Positions 19,010-27,690 of a DNA stretch of 64,000 nucleotides are shown here, piece after piece. The DNA comes from Paenirhizobium selenitireducens ATCC BAA-1503 (GTDB taxonomy: Bacteria; Pseudomonadota; Alphaproteobacteria; Rhizobiales; Rhizobiaceae): contig NZ_KI912495.1 of the NCBI RefSeq assembly GCF_000518785.1, positions 88,257 through 152,256 of the forward strand, written 5' to 3'. Within the stretch, counting starts at the first letter, position 1; each line of letters opens with the position of its first letter. The notes under the pieces are model-generated. The model was not told the origin of the DNA. It did no database searches and saw only the letters and a list, made by a program, of their open reading frames with translations. A program made the position numbers and the translations under genes.

Positions 19010-19012
19010 ATG

Positions 19013-19813
19013 ATGAAGACCGAAACACTCGGAACCCTGCTGACGGACATGCGTAGCACCGCGCCGCTCGTCCAGTGCATCACCAATTACGTGGCGATGA
19101 ACGTCGCCGCCAATGTCCTGCTGGCGGCCGGGGCCTCGCCCGCCATGGTGCATGCGGAAGAAGAGGCCGGCGAATTCGCCGGCTTCGCCGGCGCTCTCAC
19201 CGTCAATATCGGCACGCTCTCGCCCGCCTGGGTGGCCGGCATGAAGGCGGCGATCGGCGGTGCGAATGCGGCCCACCGTCCCTGGGTGCTCGACCCCGTC
19301 GCCCATTTCGCCACCGGTTTTCGTCGCAAGGTGACGGCAGATCTACTTGCCTTGGGGCCGACGATCGTGCGCGGCAATGCCTCGGAGATCATCGCCCTTG
19401 CCGGCGGCGTGAGCAGCGCGAAGGGCGTCGACAGCCGCGATCCGGTCGAGCAGGCGGAGGAGGCTGCAGGGCGCCTGGCCGGGACGCAAGGCTGCATCGT
19501 CGCCGTCACAGGTATCACCGACTTCGTCACCGATGGCAGTCGGGCGGCGCGGATCGAAGGTGGCTCATCTTTGATGCCGAAGGTGACGGCGCTGGGCTGC
19601 TCGCTGACCTGCCTCGTCGGCGCCTATGCCGCGATCCGCCCGGACGATCCCTTCGACGCGACCATCGCGGCCCTTGCCCATTTCGCCGTGGCCGGCGAGC
19701 AGGCCGGGAAAGAGGCGCAAGGGCCGGGCAGTTTCGCCGCACGCTTCCTCGACCTGCTGGCAGAACTCGACGGCGCCATGCTCGACAACCGCGCCCGGGT
19801 GGTGCGGCTGTGA
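19013..19813 (+). CDS. thiM: Hydroxyethylthiazole kinase ThiM
   Basis: This protein of about 266 residues phosphorylates the thiazole alcohol salvaged for thiamine synthesis. Features of ThiM are CITNYVAMNVAANVLLAAGASPAM near the N-terminus, WVLDPVA near residue 85, GNASEI near 117, and MPKVTALGCSLTC, the catalytic glycine/cysteine loop near 186-198. The ATG at 19013 fits the GGGG at 19002-19005 better than the overlapping ATG at 19010. It is the first gene after the TPP riboswitch. Confidence 0.95.
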   Translation: MKTETLGTLLTDMRSTAPLVQCITNYVAMNVAANVLLAAGASPAMVHAEEEAGEFAGFAGALTVNIGTLSPAWVAGMKAAIGGANAAHRPWVLDPVAHFATGFRRKVTADLLALGPTIVRGNASEIIALAGGVSSAKGVDSRDPVEQAEEAAGRLAGTQGCIVAVTGITDFVTDGSRAARIEGGSSLMPKVTALGCSLTCLVGAYAAIRPDDPFDATIAALAHFAVAGEQAGKEAQGPGSFAARFLDLLAELDGAMLDNRARVVRL

Positions 19814-20445
19814 AGCGCTTCGACCTCTCCCTTTATCTGGTGCTCGATCCGGATCTTTGCCGGCCGCTCGGCATGGTCGAGACCGCGCGGCTGGCCGTCG
19901 CCGGCGGCGTGACCATGGTGCAGCTGCGCGACAAGGATGCCTCGACCAGGCAGATGATCGAAACCGGCCGGGCGCTGAAGGCGGCACTTTCCGGAACCGG
20001 CGTGCCGCTGATCGTCAACGACGATGTCGAGGCGGCGATCGCCATCGGTGCTGACGGCCTGCATGTCGGCCAGGACGACAGGGATGCGCAGACCGCGCGC
20101 CGCCTGATCGGGCCGGACATGATCCTCGGACTGTCGGTCGAGACGGAGGCGCTGGCCGCGGCAGTCGATCCGGCCGTCATCGACTATGTCGGTGCCGGCC
20201 CCGTCTTCGCCACCCGGACCAAACCCGGCCACAAGCCGCCGGTCGGTTTGGACGGGCTTGCCCGGCTGATCGCGGCGACCTCGCTGCCTGCCGTCGCCAT
20301 CGGCGGCCTGAAGGCCGGCCATGTCGAGGCCGTCCTCAAGGCGGGCGCCCGGGGCCTCGCCGTCGTCTCGGCCATCTGCGGCCAGCCGGACCCGCAGGCC
20401 GCTGCGTTCGAATTCTCCGAAGCCATCCGAAAGGCCCGACCATGA
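19810..20445 (+). CDS. thiE: Thiamine-phosphate synthase ThiE
   Basis: This 211-residue TIM barrel joins HMP-pyrophosphate and thiazole phosphate. Motifs are MVQLRDKDAS near residue 35, ADGLHVGQDD near 83, VGAGPVFATRTK near 127 (phosphate loop) and AIGGLKAGHV near 163. The GTG start at 19810 overlaps the thiM stop (GTGA), so it is co-translated. The end overlaps the thiD start. Confidence 0.94.
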   Translation: MKRFDLSLYLVLDPDLCRPLGMVETARLAVAGGVTMVQLRDKDASTRQMIETGRALKAALSGTGVPLIVNDDVEAAIAIGADGLHVGQDDRDAQTARRLIGPDMILGLSVETEALAAAVDPAVIDYVGAGPVFATRTKPGHKPPVGLDGLARLIAATSLPAVAIGGLKAGHVEAVLKAGARGLAVVSAICGQPDPQAAAFEFSEAIRKARP

Positions 20446-21257
20446 TCCGCAACGTCTTGTCCATTGCCGGCTCCGACCCTTCGGGCGGCGCCGGCATCCA
20501 GGCCGACCTCAAGGCTTTCTCCGCCCGCGGCGTCTACGGCATGGCGGCGCTCACGGCGCTGACTGCCCAGAACACGCAAGGGGTTTCCGCCGTCCATGGC
20601 GTGCCGCCGGATTTCGTCGCCGAGCAGATCCGCATGGTATTCGCCGATGTGCGTGTGGATGCGGTGAAGATCGGCATGATCGCCAATGCCGGCATTGCCG
20701 AGGCGGTGGCCGGCGCGCTCGGGGCGCATCGCGGCATGCCGATCGTGCTCGATCCGGTCATGGTCGCCAAGGGCGGCGCCTCGCTGCTCGATCCGCGCGC
20801 GGTCGCGGCGCTCACGACCCGCCTGCTGCCGCTGGCGACCCTCATCACGCCCAACCTGCCGGAGGCGGCCGCGCTGCTGGGCAAGCCGGAAGCGACCGAC
20901 CGGGCGACGATGGAGGCGCAGGCGCGGAGCCTTCGCGAACTCGGTCCGGCCGCCGTGCTGGTCAAGGGCGGCCATCTCGGCGGGACGGAGAGCCCCGACG
21001 TGCTGGTCACGAATGCCGGCACGCATTGGTTCGAGGCGCCGCGCATCCAGACGAAGAACACCCATGGCACGGGCTGCTCGCTGTCGAGCGCCATTGCCGC
21101 CGAGCTGGCCAAGGGCTCGGCGCCTGCCGAGGCGGTCGCCGCCGCCAAAGCCTGGCTCGCCGGTGCGGTTGCCGCGGCGCAAGACCTCTCTGTCGGCTCC
21201 GGCCACGGCCCCGTCCATCATTTTCACGCTCTCTGGAACACGGAAGGAAACAACTGA
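20442..21257 (+). CDS. thiD: Hydroxymethylpyrimidine/phosphomethylpyrimidine kinase ThiD
   Basis: This 271-residue ribokinase-fold enzyme phosphorylates HMP and HMP-P. SIAGSDPSGGAGIQADLK at the N-terminus, PVMVAKGG near residue 106 and the anion hole THGTGCSLSSA near 207 are diagnostic. It overlaps thiE by four bases and the following SDR gene by one base. With thiM and thiE it makes a salvage route that needs external thiazole and pyrimidine; no thiC or thiG is in this window. Confidence 0.95.
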   Translation: MIRNVLSIAGSDPSGGAGIQADLKAFSARGVYGMAALTALTAQNTQGVSAVHGVPPDFVAEQIRMVFADVRVDAVKIGMIANAGIAEAVAGALGAHRGMPIVLDPVMVAKGGASLLDPRAVAALTTRLLPLATLITPNLPEAAALLGKPEATDRATMEAQARSLRELGPAAVLVKGGHLGGTESPDVLVTNAGTHWFEAPRIQTKNTHGTGCSLSSAIAAELAKGSAPAEAVAAAKAWLAGAVAAAQDLSVGSGHGPVHHFHALWNTEGNN

Positions 21258-22021
21258 TGAGCCTGCCCCTCAACGAACAGACGGTTCTCGTCACCGGCGC
21301 CGGCCGCGGCCTCGGTGCCGCGATTGCCGCCACCTTTGCCCGCGAAGGCGCAAGCGTGGCGGTCAACTACCGCAACAGCGGCAAGGCGGCCGAGGAACTG
21401 GCCTCTCGGCTCGGCGGCAAGGCCTCGGCCTTCGGTGCCGATGTCCGCGACGGCGAAGCGGTCGTGCAGATGGTGGCCGATGTGACAGCGCGCCTCGGCG
21501 CACCGACGACCATCGTCCACAATGCGCTCTCCGACTTTTCCTTCAACGGCGACGCGCGCTCGAAGCTCGATCACCTGACCTGGGACGAGATCGCCGCCCA
21601 TATGGAGACGGGCGTGAAGGGTGCCTTGAACCTGATCCAGGCGGCGGCACCTTCCATGCGCGAACGCGGCTTCGGCCGGATCGTGCTGATCGGCACCAAT
21701 CTCTTCCAGAATCCGGTCGTGCCTTACCATGACTACACCGCGGCCAAGGCGGCGCTGCTGTCCTTGACGCGCACGGCCGCCGCCGAGCTCGGCCCGTCGG
21801 GAATTACCGTCAATATGGTGTCCGGTGGGCTGTTGCGCACCACAGATGCGAGCCGCGCGACGCCGGAGGCGGTGTTCGACCTGATCGCCGGTTCCACGCC
21901 GCTTCGCCGGGTCACCACGCCGGAGGAGATGGCCGATGCCGTGCTGTTCTTTGCCAGTCCCTGGTCCCGTGCCGTCACGGGCCAGAACCTGATCGTCGAC
22001 GGCGGGCTGGTGTTCAATTGA
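21257..22021 (+). CDS. Short-chain dehydrogenase/reductase, fourth gene of the thi operon
   Basis: This 254-residue protein has the SDR coenzyme motif TGAGRGLG near residue 12 and the catalytic pair YTAAK near 159-163. The usual catalytic Ser 13 residues before the Tyr appears as Thr (IGTNLFQNP), and the NNAG motif is altered to HNAL. FabG-like reductases with these changes exist, so activity remains possible. The ATG at 21257 overlaps the thiD stop, placing it under the same riboswitch. A link to thiamine metabolism is inferred from position only. Confidence 0.85.
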   Translation: MSLPLNEQTVLVTGAGRGLGAAIAATFAREGASVAVNYRNSGKAAEELASRLGGKASAFGADVRDGEAVVQMVADVTARLGAPTTIVHNALSDFSFNGDARSKLDHLTWDEIAAHMETGVKGALNLIQAAAPSMRERGFGRIVLIGTNLFQNPVVPYHDYTAAKAALLSLTRTAAAELGPSGITVNMVSGGLLRTTDASRATPEAVFDLIAGSTPLRRVTTPEEMADAVLFFASPWSRAVTGQNLIVDGGLVFN

Positions 22022-22030
22022 ACGGGTGGT

Positions 22031-22561
22031 TCACGGCATCTTCGATGCGAGGTTAATCTCCTCGCCATCGATCACGAAGGTGCCGTAGCCCTTGTGATGC
22101 AGGGTCTTTGGCGCGACCTGCTTCGGGTCGTGCCAGGCCTTCACCACATCGAGCACGAACATGTTGTGGCGCTCGACAAAGTCCCGGTCCACGACCCTGC
22201 ATTCGAGATTGGCGAAGCATTCGCCGATCAGCGGGGCGGAAACCTCTTCGGCCGGCAGCGCGGTCAGGCCGATCTCGGCGAATTTGTCGGTGTCGCGGCC
22301 GGAGCAATTGCCGATCGCCACGACCTTTTCCGCCATGTTGGCCGAGGGAATGGCGATCACGCATTCGCCGGTCCTGAACAGCGCGGTAAAGCTGTGGTCG
22401 GCGGAACTGACGATGCAGCCGATGCGCGGCGGGACAAACTCCATCATCATGTGCCAGGACATGGTCATGACGTTCGGCTTGCCGTCGAGGGCCGTGGCAA
22501 GCAGAACCACGGGCCCGGGCTCGATCAGCTGGTAGACCTTGTCGAGCGGGAAGGGTTTCAT
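22031..22561 (-). CDS. Flavin reductase-like (FMN-binding split barrel) protein
   Basis: This 176-residue protein matches the flavin_reduct family: VVLLATALDGKPNVMTMSW near the N-terminus, SSADHSFTALFRTGECVIAIP in the centre and LECRVVDRD towards the end. Members bind FMN and act as reductases or partners of flavin monooxygenases. The ATG at 22561 overlaps the stop of the upstream gene (ATGA), so it is translated with an uncharacterised membrane protein. It converges on the thi operon nine bases away. Confidence 0.88.
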   Translation of the reverse strand: MKPFPLDKVYQLIEPGPVVLLATALDGKPNVMTMSWHMMMEFVPPRIGCIVSSADHSFTALFRTGECVIAIPSANMAEKVVAIGNCSGRDTDKFAEIGLTALPAEEVSAPLIGECFANLECRVVDRDFVERHNMFVLDVVKAWHDPKQVAPKTLHHKGYGTFVIDGEEINLASKMP

Positions 22562-23172
22562 GCCTTTTCGTCCTCGGGCCGGTTCTTGGTACGGCGATAG
22601 TGCTCCACCCAGGCACGATAGGCTTCCGCATCGCCATATTCGAGGAATTTTTCGAAATGGGGATGCGGGTCGGCAACCCGGCTCGCATGCTTGATCGGGC
22701 ACCAGAAGCGCTCGGTCCGCCCGGCGATCTCTCGCGCATAGGCGATCACGCCATTGCCGTAGCCGCAATAGACGCAGTTGAGCTTTTCGAGAGCGTTGAG
22801 ATAGGCGAGGTGGTGGCGGTCGATGACGACGTAGTCACCCCGTTTCACCCGATCGATGCCGTATACGCGAAAGCAGATCTGCTGGTAGATCGTCACCGAA
22901 AGGTCGAGCAGCGCCAGCGGGATGACGAGGCCGTAGATCACCGGCGCCGTCAGCAGATAGGCAAGGTTGCCGCGCGTGACATAGCGCAGAAGGCCGGTGC
23001 GATACTGGCGCTGCCATGCGCGCATGTCCTTCTCGAAGCGGACCTTGCCTTGCTCCAGCTGGTAGCGGAAGCGCTCGCGCTGTGCCGCGATGCGGCGGTC
23101 GAGTTCTTCCTCGAGTTCCCGACGCGCTGCAGCGAGCCGCTCCTGAATGTCTTCGAGAACGGTCTTTTCCAT
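22558..23172 (-). CDS. Uncharacterised membrane-anchored protein with CxxCG and CPIKH motifs
   Basis: I do not recognise a named family. The 204 residues begin with a charged, probably coiled-coil region (residues 5-55, Glu/Arg-rich), followed by a hydrophobic stretch (about 68-97) able to form one or two membrane helices. The C-terminal part has LNCVYCGYGNG near residue 134 and RFWCPIKHA near 156, whose cysteines and histidine could bind a metal or take part in redox chemistry. It overlaps the flavin reductase gene by four bases, which suggests a joint function. Confidence 0.8.
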   Translation of the reverse strand: MEKTVLEDIQERLAAARRELEEELDRRIAAQRERFRYQLEQGKVRFEKDMRAWQRQYRTGLLRYVTRGNLAYLLTAPVIYGLVIPLALLDLSVTIYQQICFRVYGIDRVKRGDYVVIDRHHLAYLNALEKLNCVYCGYGNGVIAYAREIAGRTERFWCPIKHASRVADPHPHFEKFLEYGDAEAYRAWVEHYRRTKNRPEDEKA

Positions 23173-23225
23173 GTTTCACTGTTCCTTGCCGGGACGCGCG
23201 GCGATGCGATGCGGCGGATGTTCGC

Positions 23226-23843
23226 TTAGCCGAAATGGGTCGCGTGGATGGGGGCGACTGACGGGTCCTGTGCGATCCTGGCTGCCAGTGCCGTGATCTT
23301 CGGGCAATGGGCCGTGAGCCATTCCTGGTCCATCCAGCCGGCCAGCATCCACAGATAGATGTCCGCCATGGAGCGCTCGGGGCCTAGGATAAAAGGTCCG
23401 ACGATCGCCTCTTCCAGGATGGCGTGATGGCGCTTCACATAGACATCGGCGCTGGTCCTGACACCTTCGACGCCGGCCGGATCGTCCGTATAGCGATCCG
23501 AATAGCCCTTGCGCAGTTCGCCCTCGTAGATGTTGACCGCCATGAAGACCAGCCAGCGGTCATGCTGGGCGCGGGCCGGCGTTCCCGGTGCCGGTGCCAG
23601 CCGTGCAGCCGGAATGGCGTCGGCCAGGTGCAGCATCATCGCCGAGCCTTCCGTCATGACGGATCCGTCGGGCAGCCGCAGCGCCGGCACCTGCTGGCGC
23701 GGATTGATGGCCTTGAAGTCCTCGGTGAGGTGCATGCCGTCGGCGGTCGGCGTCTGGACGACCTGATATTCGGCACCGGAAAGTGCCAGGGCCGCTTCGA
23801 CCGATGCGCTGCCCGAACCATTTGATCCATAAAGTAAGTACAT
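23226..23843 (-). CDS. Glutathione S-transferase family protein
   Basis: This 205-residue protein has the GST layout: an N-terminal thioredoxin-like domain with NPRQQVPALRLPDGSVMTEGSAMMLHLAD (cis-Pro at VPAL, glutathione contact at the E-G/S site) and a helical C-terminal domain with RSMADIYLWML. The start residues YGSNGSGS give a Ser or Tyr candidate for thiol activation. The class and substrate cannot be told. It stands alone. Confidence 0.88.
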   Translation of the reverse strand: MYLLYGSNGSGSASVEAALALSGAEYQVVQTPTADGMHLTEDFKAINPRQQVPALRLPDGSVMTEGSAMMLHLADAIPAARLAPAPGTPARAQHDRWLVFMAVNIYEGELRKGYSDRYTDDPAGVEGVRTSADVYVKRHHAILEEAIVGPFILGPERSMADIYLWMLAGWMDQEWLTAHCPKITALAARIAQDPSVAPIHATHFG

Positions 23844-23920
23844 GAAAGTGCCTCTATTGTTCCCCGGGCACTCTATCGCAAGGCGGTGGGATGAAAAGGC
23901 ATGTTTGGCGGGATCCGGCG

Positions 23921-23955
23921 CGAAACGAAAACGCCGGGCGCAGGGCCCGGCGTTT
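23921..23955 (-). terminator. Intrinsic terminator of the pirin gene
   Basis: AAACGCCGGGC (23929-23939) and GCCCGGCGTTT (23945-23955) are exact reverse complements with a 5-base loop. Reading the minus strand, the stem is followed by TCGTTTCG. It lies 26 bases past the stop of the pirin gene. Confidence 0.85.
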
Positions 23956-23981
23956 CATGTCTCTGGTTGCGAACGCAAGGA

Positions 23982-24893
23982 TCAGTGATCGGCCTTGATG
24001 AAGGTCCCGTTCTGCAGTTCGCGCATCGCCTGCATCAACTCCTCGCGGGTGTTCATCACGATCGGCCCGTGCCAGGCGACCGGTTCCTTGATCGGCTTGC
24101 CGGTGACCAGCAGGAAGCGGATGCCCTCGTCGCCGGCCTGGACCGTCACTTCGTCGCCGGTGTCGAACACGACCAGCGTGCGGTTGCCGGAGAGATCGCG
24201 GATGTTCAGCTCCTCGCCCCTGTATTCCTTCTCCACCTTCACGCCGAAAGGCTGGGAGGCGCCGCGGAAGGAGCCGGAGCCGGCGAAGATATAGGCGAAT
24301 GCCGAGCGGTAGGTATCGACCGGGAAGCTCTTGCGCTTGCCCGGCTGCACGGAAATGTCGAGATAGACCGGCTCGGCGGCGATGCCGTCGACCGGGCCCG
24401 TCTTGCCCCAGAAATCGCCGGTGATGACGCGCACCACGGTGCCGTCATCATCGACGACGACAGGGATATCCGTGCCCTTGATGTCCTGATAGCGCGGCGC
24501 GGTCATCTTCAGCGACGAGGGCAGGTTGGCCCACAGCTGGAAGCCGTGCATCTTGCCGGCGAAATCGCCCTTCGGCATTTCCTGGTGCATGATTCCGCTG
24601 CCGGCCGTCATCCATTGCACGTCGCCGGCCCCCAGCAGGCCGCGATTGCCGAGGCTGTCGCCATGCTCGACGGTTCCGGCCAGCACATAGGTGATGGTCT
24701 CGATGCCGCGATGCGGATGCCAGGGGAAGCCGCGGATATAGTCCGACGGATTGTCGTTGCGGAAATCGTCCATCATCAGGAAGGGGTCGGTCATCGACGG
24801 ATCGCCGAAGCCGAAGACGCGGTGCAGCTTGACGCCGGCGCCCTCCATGGCAGGCGTGGCGCGGCTCTCATGCTTGACGGGGCGTATGGACAT
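23982..24893 (-). CDS. Pirin family protein (bicupin)
   Basis: This 303-residue protein has the pirin metal site in the N-terminal cupin: HPHRGIETITYVL (two His, near residue 59) and IMHQEMP (His and Glu, near 101-107). The C-terminal cupin is also present. Bacterial pirins act as quercetinases or as regulators of central metabolism; which applies is unknown. The ATG at 24893 has AAAGGAG upstream; an upstream in-frame extension of 47 residues lacks a ribosome site. Confidence 0.92.
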   Translation of the reverse strand: MSIRPVKHESRATPAMEGAGVKLHRVFGFGDPSMTDPFLMMDDFRNDNPSDYIRGFPWHPHRGIETITYVLAGTVEHGDSLGNRGLLGAGDVQWMTAGSGIMHQEMPKGDFAGKMHGFQLWANLPSSLKMTAPRYQDIKGTDIPVVVDDDGTVVRVITGDFWGKTGPVDGIAAEPVYLDISVQPGKRKSFPVDTYRSAFAYIFAGSGSFRGASQPFGVKVEKEYRGEELNIRDLSGNRTLVVFDTGDEVTVQAGDEGIRFLLVTGKPIKEPVAWHGPIVMNTREELMQAMRELQNGTFIKADH

Positions 24894-25176
24894 CGGTCGT
24901 GCTCCTTTCGAGCGTGGCTTGAACTTGGACCCAACATAATCGATCTCCGCCGCGCTTGCAGGAGGCGCGCGCCGGAACGCAGTGTTCACAAAAGGCAATG
25001 CCGCACCGCAAAAAGTGATTGCCGGCATCGTCAAAATTCTGTCATCAATAGAGTGATTGTTTAGATTTCGTTAGCCATTCGAGCGAAGACTGTCGACGTT
25101 GCCGGACTTTGCGATTTCGGACGGGAACGTCCGGACGAAAGGCTGAGGCAGACAGGCCATCGGAGTACGGGAAAGC

Positions 25177-26004
25177 ATGTGTCGTTGGGCAGCCTATCGC
25201 GGTGAACCGATCTATCTCGAGGAACTCGTCACCTCGCCCGCCCATTCCCTGATCGAACAGTCGCACTGCGCCACCAAGGCGAAGACCGCCACCAATGCCG
25301 ACGGCTTCGGCATTGCCTGGTATGGCGACCGGCCGGAGCCGGGGCGCTTTCGCGACGTGCTGCCGGCCTGGTCGGACTGCAACCTGAAGAGCCTCGCCCG
25401 CCAGATCCGTTCGCCGCTGTTTCTTGCCCATGTGCGGGCCGCCACCCACGGCGCGACGCGTCGCGACAACTGTCACCCCTTCGTCAACGGCTCCTGGTCG
25501 TTCATGCACAACGGACAGATCGATCACTTTGAGCGGCTGCGCCGGCCGATGGAATCCATGCTCGACGACGAGCATTTCCACGCCCGCGGCGGCACGACCG
25601 ATTCCGAACTTCTCTTCCTGCTGGCCCTGCAGTTCGGCCTGCGCGACCGCCCCATCGCCGCCATGGCAGAAGCGATCGGCTTCGTCGAGCAGATCAGCCG
25701 CCACCTGATGGGCACGGCCCGGGTGCGCTTTACGGCCGCCTTCTCCGACGGCCGGACACTCTATGCCGTGCGCTATGCCACCGACGCCCATGCGCCGACG
25801 CTGTTTGCCGCGCCGATGGGCGGCAAGGGCGGATACTGCCTCGTCTCCGAGCCGCTCAATGACGAGACCGACACCTGGGTCGAGATCCCGGCGGGCAGTG
25901 CGGTCATCCTCGATGCCAACGGCCTCGATGCGGCGAAGTTCGAGCCGGCCTGGGAGCCGGAGACCAAGATCGAACGCGTGGCCCAAACGGCCATGGCGCT
26001 CTGA
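25177..26004 (+). CDS. Class II glutamine amidotransferase (YafJ/GATase_4 type)
   Basis: This 275-residue protein has the nucleophile Cys2 right after the initiator Met (MCRWAAYRG), the N-terminal-nucleophile hydrolase hallmark. FLAHVRAATHG near residue 88, NCHPFVNG near 98 and FMHNGQID near 110 match the glutamine-binding site. No synthase domain is attached, so the partner or acceptor is unknown; YafJ and EgtC are relatives. The gene-free 283 bases before it hold no recognised motif. Confidence 0.9.
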   Translation: MCRWAAYRGEPIYLEELVTSPAHSLIEQSHCATKAKTATNADGFGIAWYGDRPEPGRFRDVLPAWSDCNLKSLARQIRSPLFLAHVRAATHGATRRDNCHPFVNGSWSFMHNGQIDHFERLRRPMESMLDDEHFHARGGTTDSELLFLLALQFGLRDRPIAAMAEAIGFVEQISRHLMGTARVRFTAAFSDGRTLYAVRYATDAHAPTLFAAPMGGKGGYCLVSEPLNDETDTWVEIPAGSAVILDANGLDAAKFEPAWEPETKIERVAQTAMAL

Positions 26005-26017
26005 CAGCCAGACTGTC

Positions 26018-26383
26018 TCAGGCGAGCGGAACGATCCCCAGCTCGTTCTTCAGCTTGCGCGTCAGCCCATCGGCGACCAGATCGTAGGACCGCTTCACGT
26101 AGTGCACGAGTTCTTCGGGCGGCAGCGATGCCTTGTCGGTGATCGAGACCCATTTGCGCTTGGCGAAATAGGGCGCCTGGGCAATCCCTTCGAGCGAAGT
26201 CAGGATCTCGAAGGTCTCCTCCGTGACCTTGACGCAGATATTGGCGCCTTGATCGCCGCGATGCAGCAGGGTGAAAACCTTCTCGCCCACCTTGGCGACA
26301 TGTGATTCCCACTGGTCGACCAGCGTCACTCCGGCAAGACCGGCAACGAAGGCGTCGAAATCCGTCTGGTCGAAGAGGTTCAT
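26018..26383 (-). CDS. MmcQ/YjbR family protein
   Basis: This 121-residue protein fits the MmcQ/YjbR family: a CyaY-like alpha-beta fold with GEKVFTLL near residue 33, ICVKVTEE near 49, and PYFAKRKWVSI near 71, where the conserved Trp-Val is typical. The family is called DNA-binding-like from structure, but function is not settled. It starts six bases after the coaBC stop and is probably in that operon. Confidence 0.88.
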   Translation of the reverse strand: MNLFDQTDFDAFVAGLAGVTLVDQWESHVAKVGEKVFTLLHRGDQGANICVKVTEETFEILTSLEGIAQAPYFAKRKWVSITDKASLPPEELVHYVKRSYDLVADGLTRKLKNELGIVPLA

Positions 26384-26389
26384 GGGCAG

Positions 26390-27601
26390 TCAGCCTCCGT
26401 TAAGCGTTTCGGTGATGCGCCGCGCCAGCCGGTCGGCCACCTCGTCCTTGGAAAGGTCCGGCCATTGTTCGACGCTGGTCCGGGTGATCAGCTTCACACT
26501 GTTGCGCGTACCGCCCATGATGCCGGTCTCCGGCGACACGTCATTGGCGACGATCAGGTCGGCGCCCTTGCGTTCCAGTTTGGCGCGCCCGTTGTCCTCG
26601 ACATTCTCGGTCTCGGCGGCAAAGCCGACGACGATTTTCGGACGGTGTTCGTGATGACCGACGGTCTTCAGAATGTCGGGGTTCTCGGTGAGTTGCAGCG
26701 GCGAGGGAGCCTCGCCGGGCTTCTTCTTGATCTTCTGGCCGGCCGATGCGGCGACGCGCCAGTCGGCGACGGCAGCAACCATCACGGCGATGTCGGCCGG
26801 CAGCCGCGAGATCACCGCGTCGCGCATCTCCTCGGCCCGTTCCACATGCACGGTGGCCACACCCTTCGGATCGGCAATGGTCACGGGTCCGGAGACGAGG
26901 GTCACGTCCGCACCGAGCCTCGCCAGTGCGGCGGCGATCGCATGGCCCTGGCGGCCGGACGACCGGTTCGCGATGTAGCGGACCGGGTCGATCGGCTCAT
27001 GGGTCGGGCCTGACGTGACGATCGCGGTCCGGCCGGCAAGCGGCTTCGGGCCGTCATCGAGCAGACGCTCGGCGGCAGCGACGATGTCGAGCGGTTCGGC
27101 CATGCGGCCCAGCCCATTTTCGCCGCTCTCGGCCATTTCGCCGGCCATCGGCCCGATGAAGGAAAGCCCGTCGGCGGTCAGTGTCGCGACGTTGCGTTTC
27201 GTCGCCGGATGCGCCCACATCTTCGGGTTCATCGCCGGCGCAACCAGCACCGGCATGTCGGTGGCAAGCAAAACGGTCGAGGCGAGGTCGTCGGCGAGGC
27301 CGTTCGCCATCTTCGCCATCAAGTCGGCGGTGGCCGGCGCAATCACGATCAGGTCGCAGTCGCGCGCAAGGCGGATATGGCCGACATCCTGCTCGTCCTC
27401 GCGGGAGAAAAGCTCGGTATAGACGTGGCTCGCCGACAGGGCTCCGACCGCAAGCGGCGTGACGAATTCCTGTGCCCCGCGCGTCATGACCGGCCGCACC
27501 GTCGCACCGCGTTCGCGCAGACGTCGGATGAGGTCGAGACTCTTGTAGGCAGCGATGCCGCCCGAGACGATGAGAACGATGCGCTTGCCCGCCAAGGTCA
27601 T
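26390..27601 (-). CDS. coaBC: Bifunctional phosphopantothenoylcysteine decarboxylase / phosphopantothenate-cysteine ligase
   Basis: This 403-residue fusion catalyses two steps of coenzyme A synthesis. The N-terminal CoaC flavoprotein half has VSGGIAAYKSLDLIR and PAMNPKMW with the catalytic loop. The C-terminal CoaB half has TSGPTHEPIDPVRYIANRSSG in pieces near residues 195-215, AAVADWR near 281, and the KKKPGEAP lysine stretch near 293. The length is normal. It is followed at once by a yjbR gene. Confidence 0.95.
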   Translation of the reverse strand: MTLAGKRIVLIVSGGIAAYKSLDLIRRLRERGATVRPVMTRGAQEFVTPLAVGALSASHVYTELFSREDEQDVGHIRLARDCDLIVIAPATADLMAKMANGLADDLASTVLLATDMPVLVAPAMNPKMWAHPATKRNVATLTADGLSFIGPMAGEMAESGENGLGRMAEPLDIVAAAERLLDDGPKPLAGRTAIVTSGPTHEPIDPVRYIANRSSGRQGHAIAAALARLGADVTLVSGPVTIADPKGVATVHVERAEEMRDAVISRLPADIAVMVAAVADWRVAASAGQKIKKKPGEAPSPLQLTENPDILKTVGHHEHRPKIVVGFAAETENVEDNGRAKLERKGADLIVANDVSPETGIMGGTRNSVKLITRTSVEQWPDLSKDEVADRLARRITETLNGG

Positions 27602-27620
27602 GCCAGTGGAGTCTCCCTCA

Positions 27621-27690
27621 GAGCGATTCCAGGAAAAGTGCGAAGCGGTTTTCCGTCCGGAATTGCGTCAAAACAATGAGATAGCGTGTT
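27621..27690. repeat. Candidate dispersed rhizobial intergenic repeat
   Basis: The segment contains a short palindrome GGAAAA (27632-27637) / TTTTCC (27649-27654), then GTCCGGAATTGCGTCAAAAC and GAGATAG. I recall very similar strings as common intergenic elements across Rhizobium and relatives. It sits between coaBC and the phosphorelay cassette. The recall needs a genome search to confirm. Confidence 0.45.

Noticed and set aside
25039..25055. Pho box before the class II amidotransferase
   Set aside because: CTGTCAT at 25039-25045 is perfect, but the second repeat is absent.
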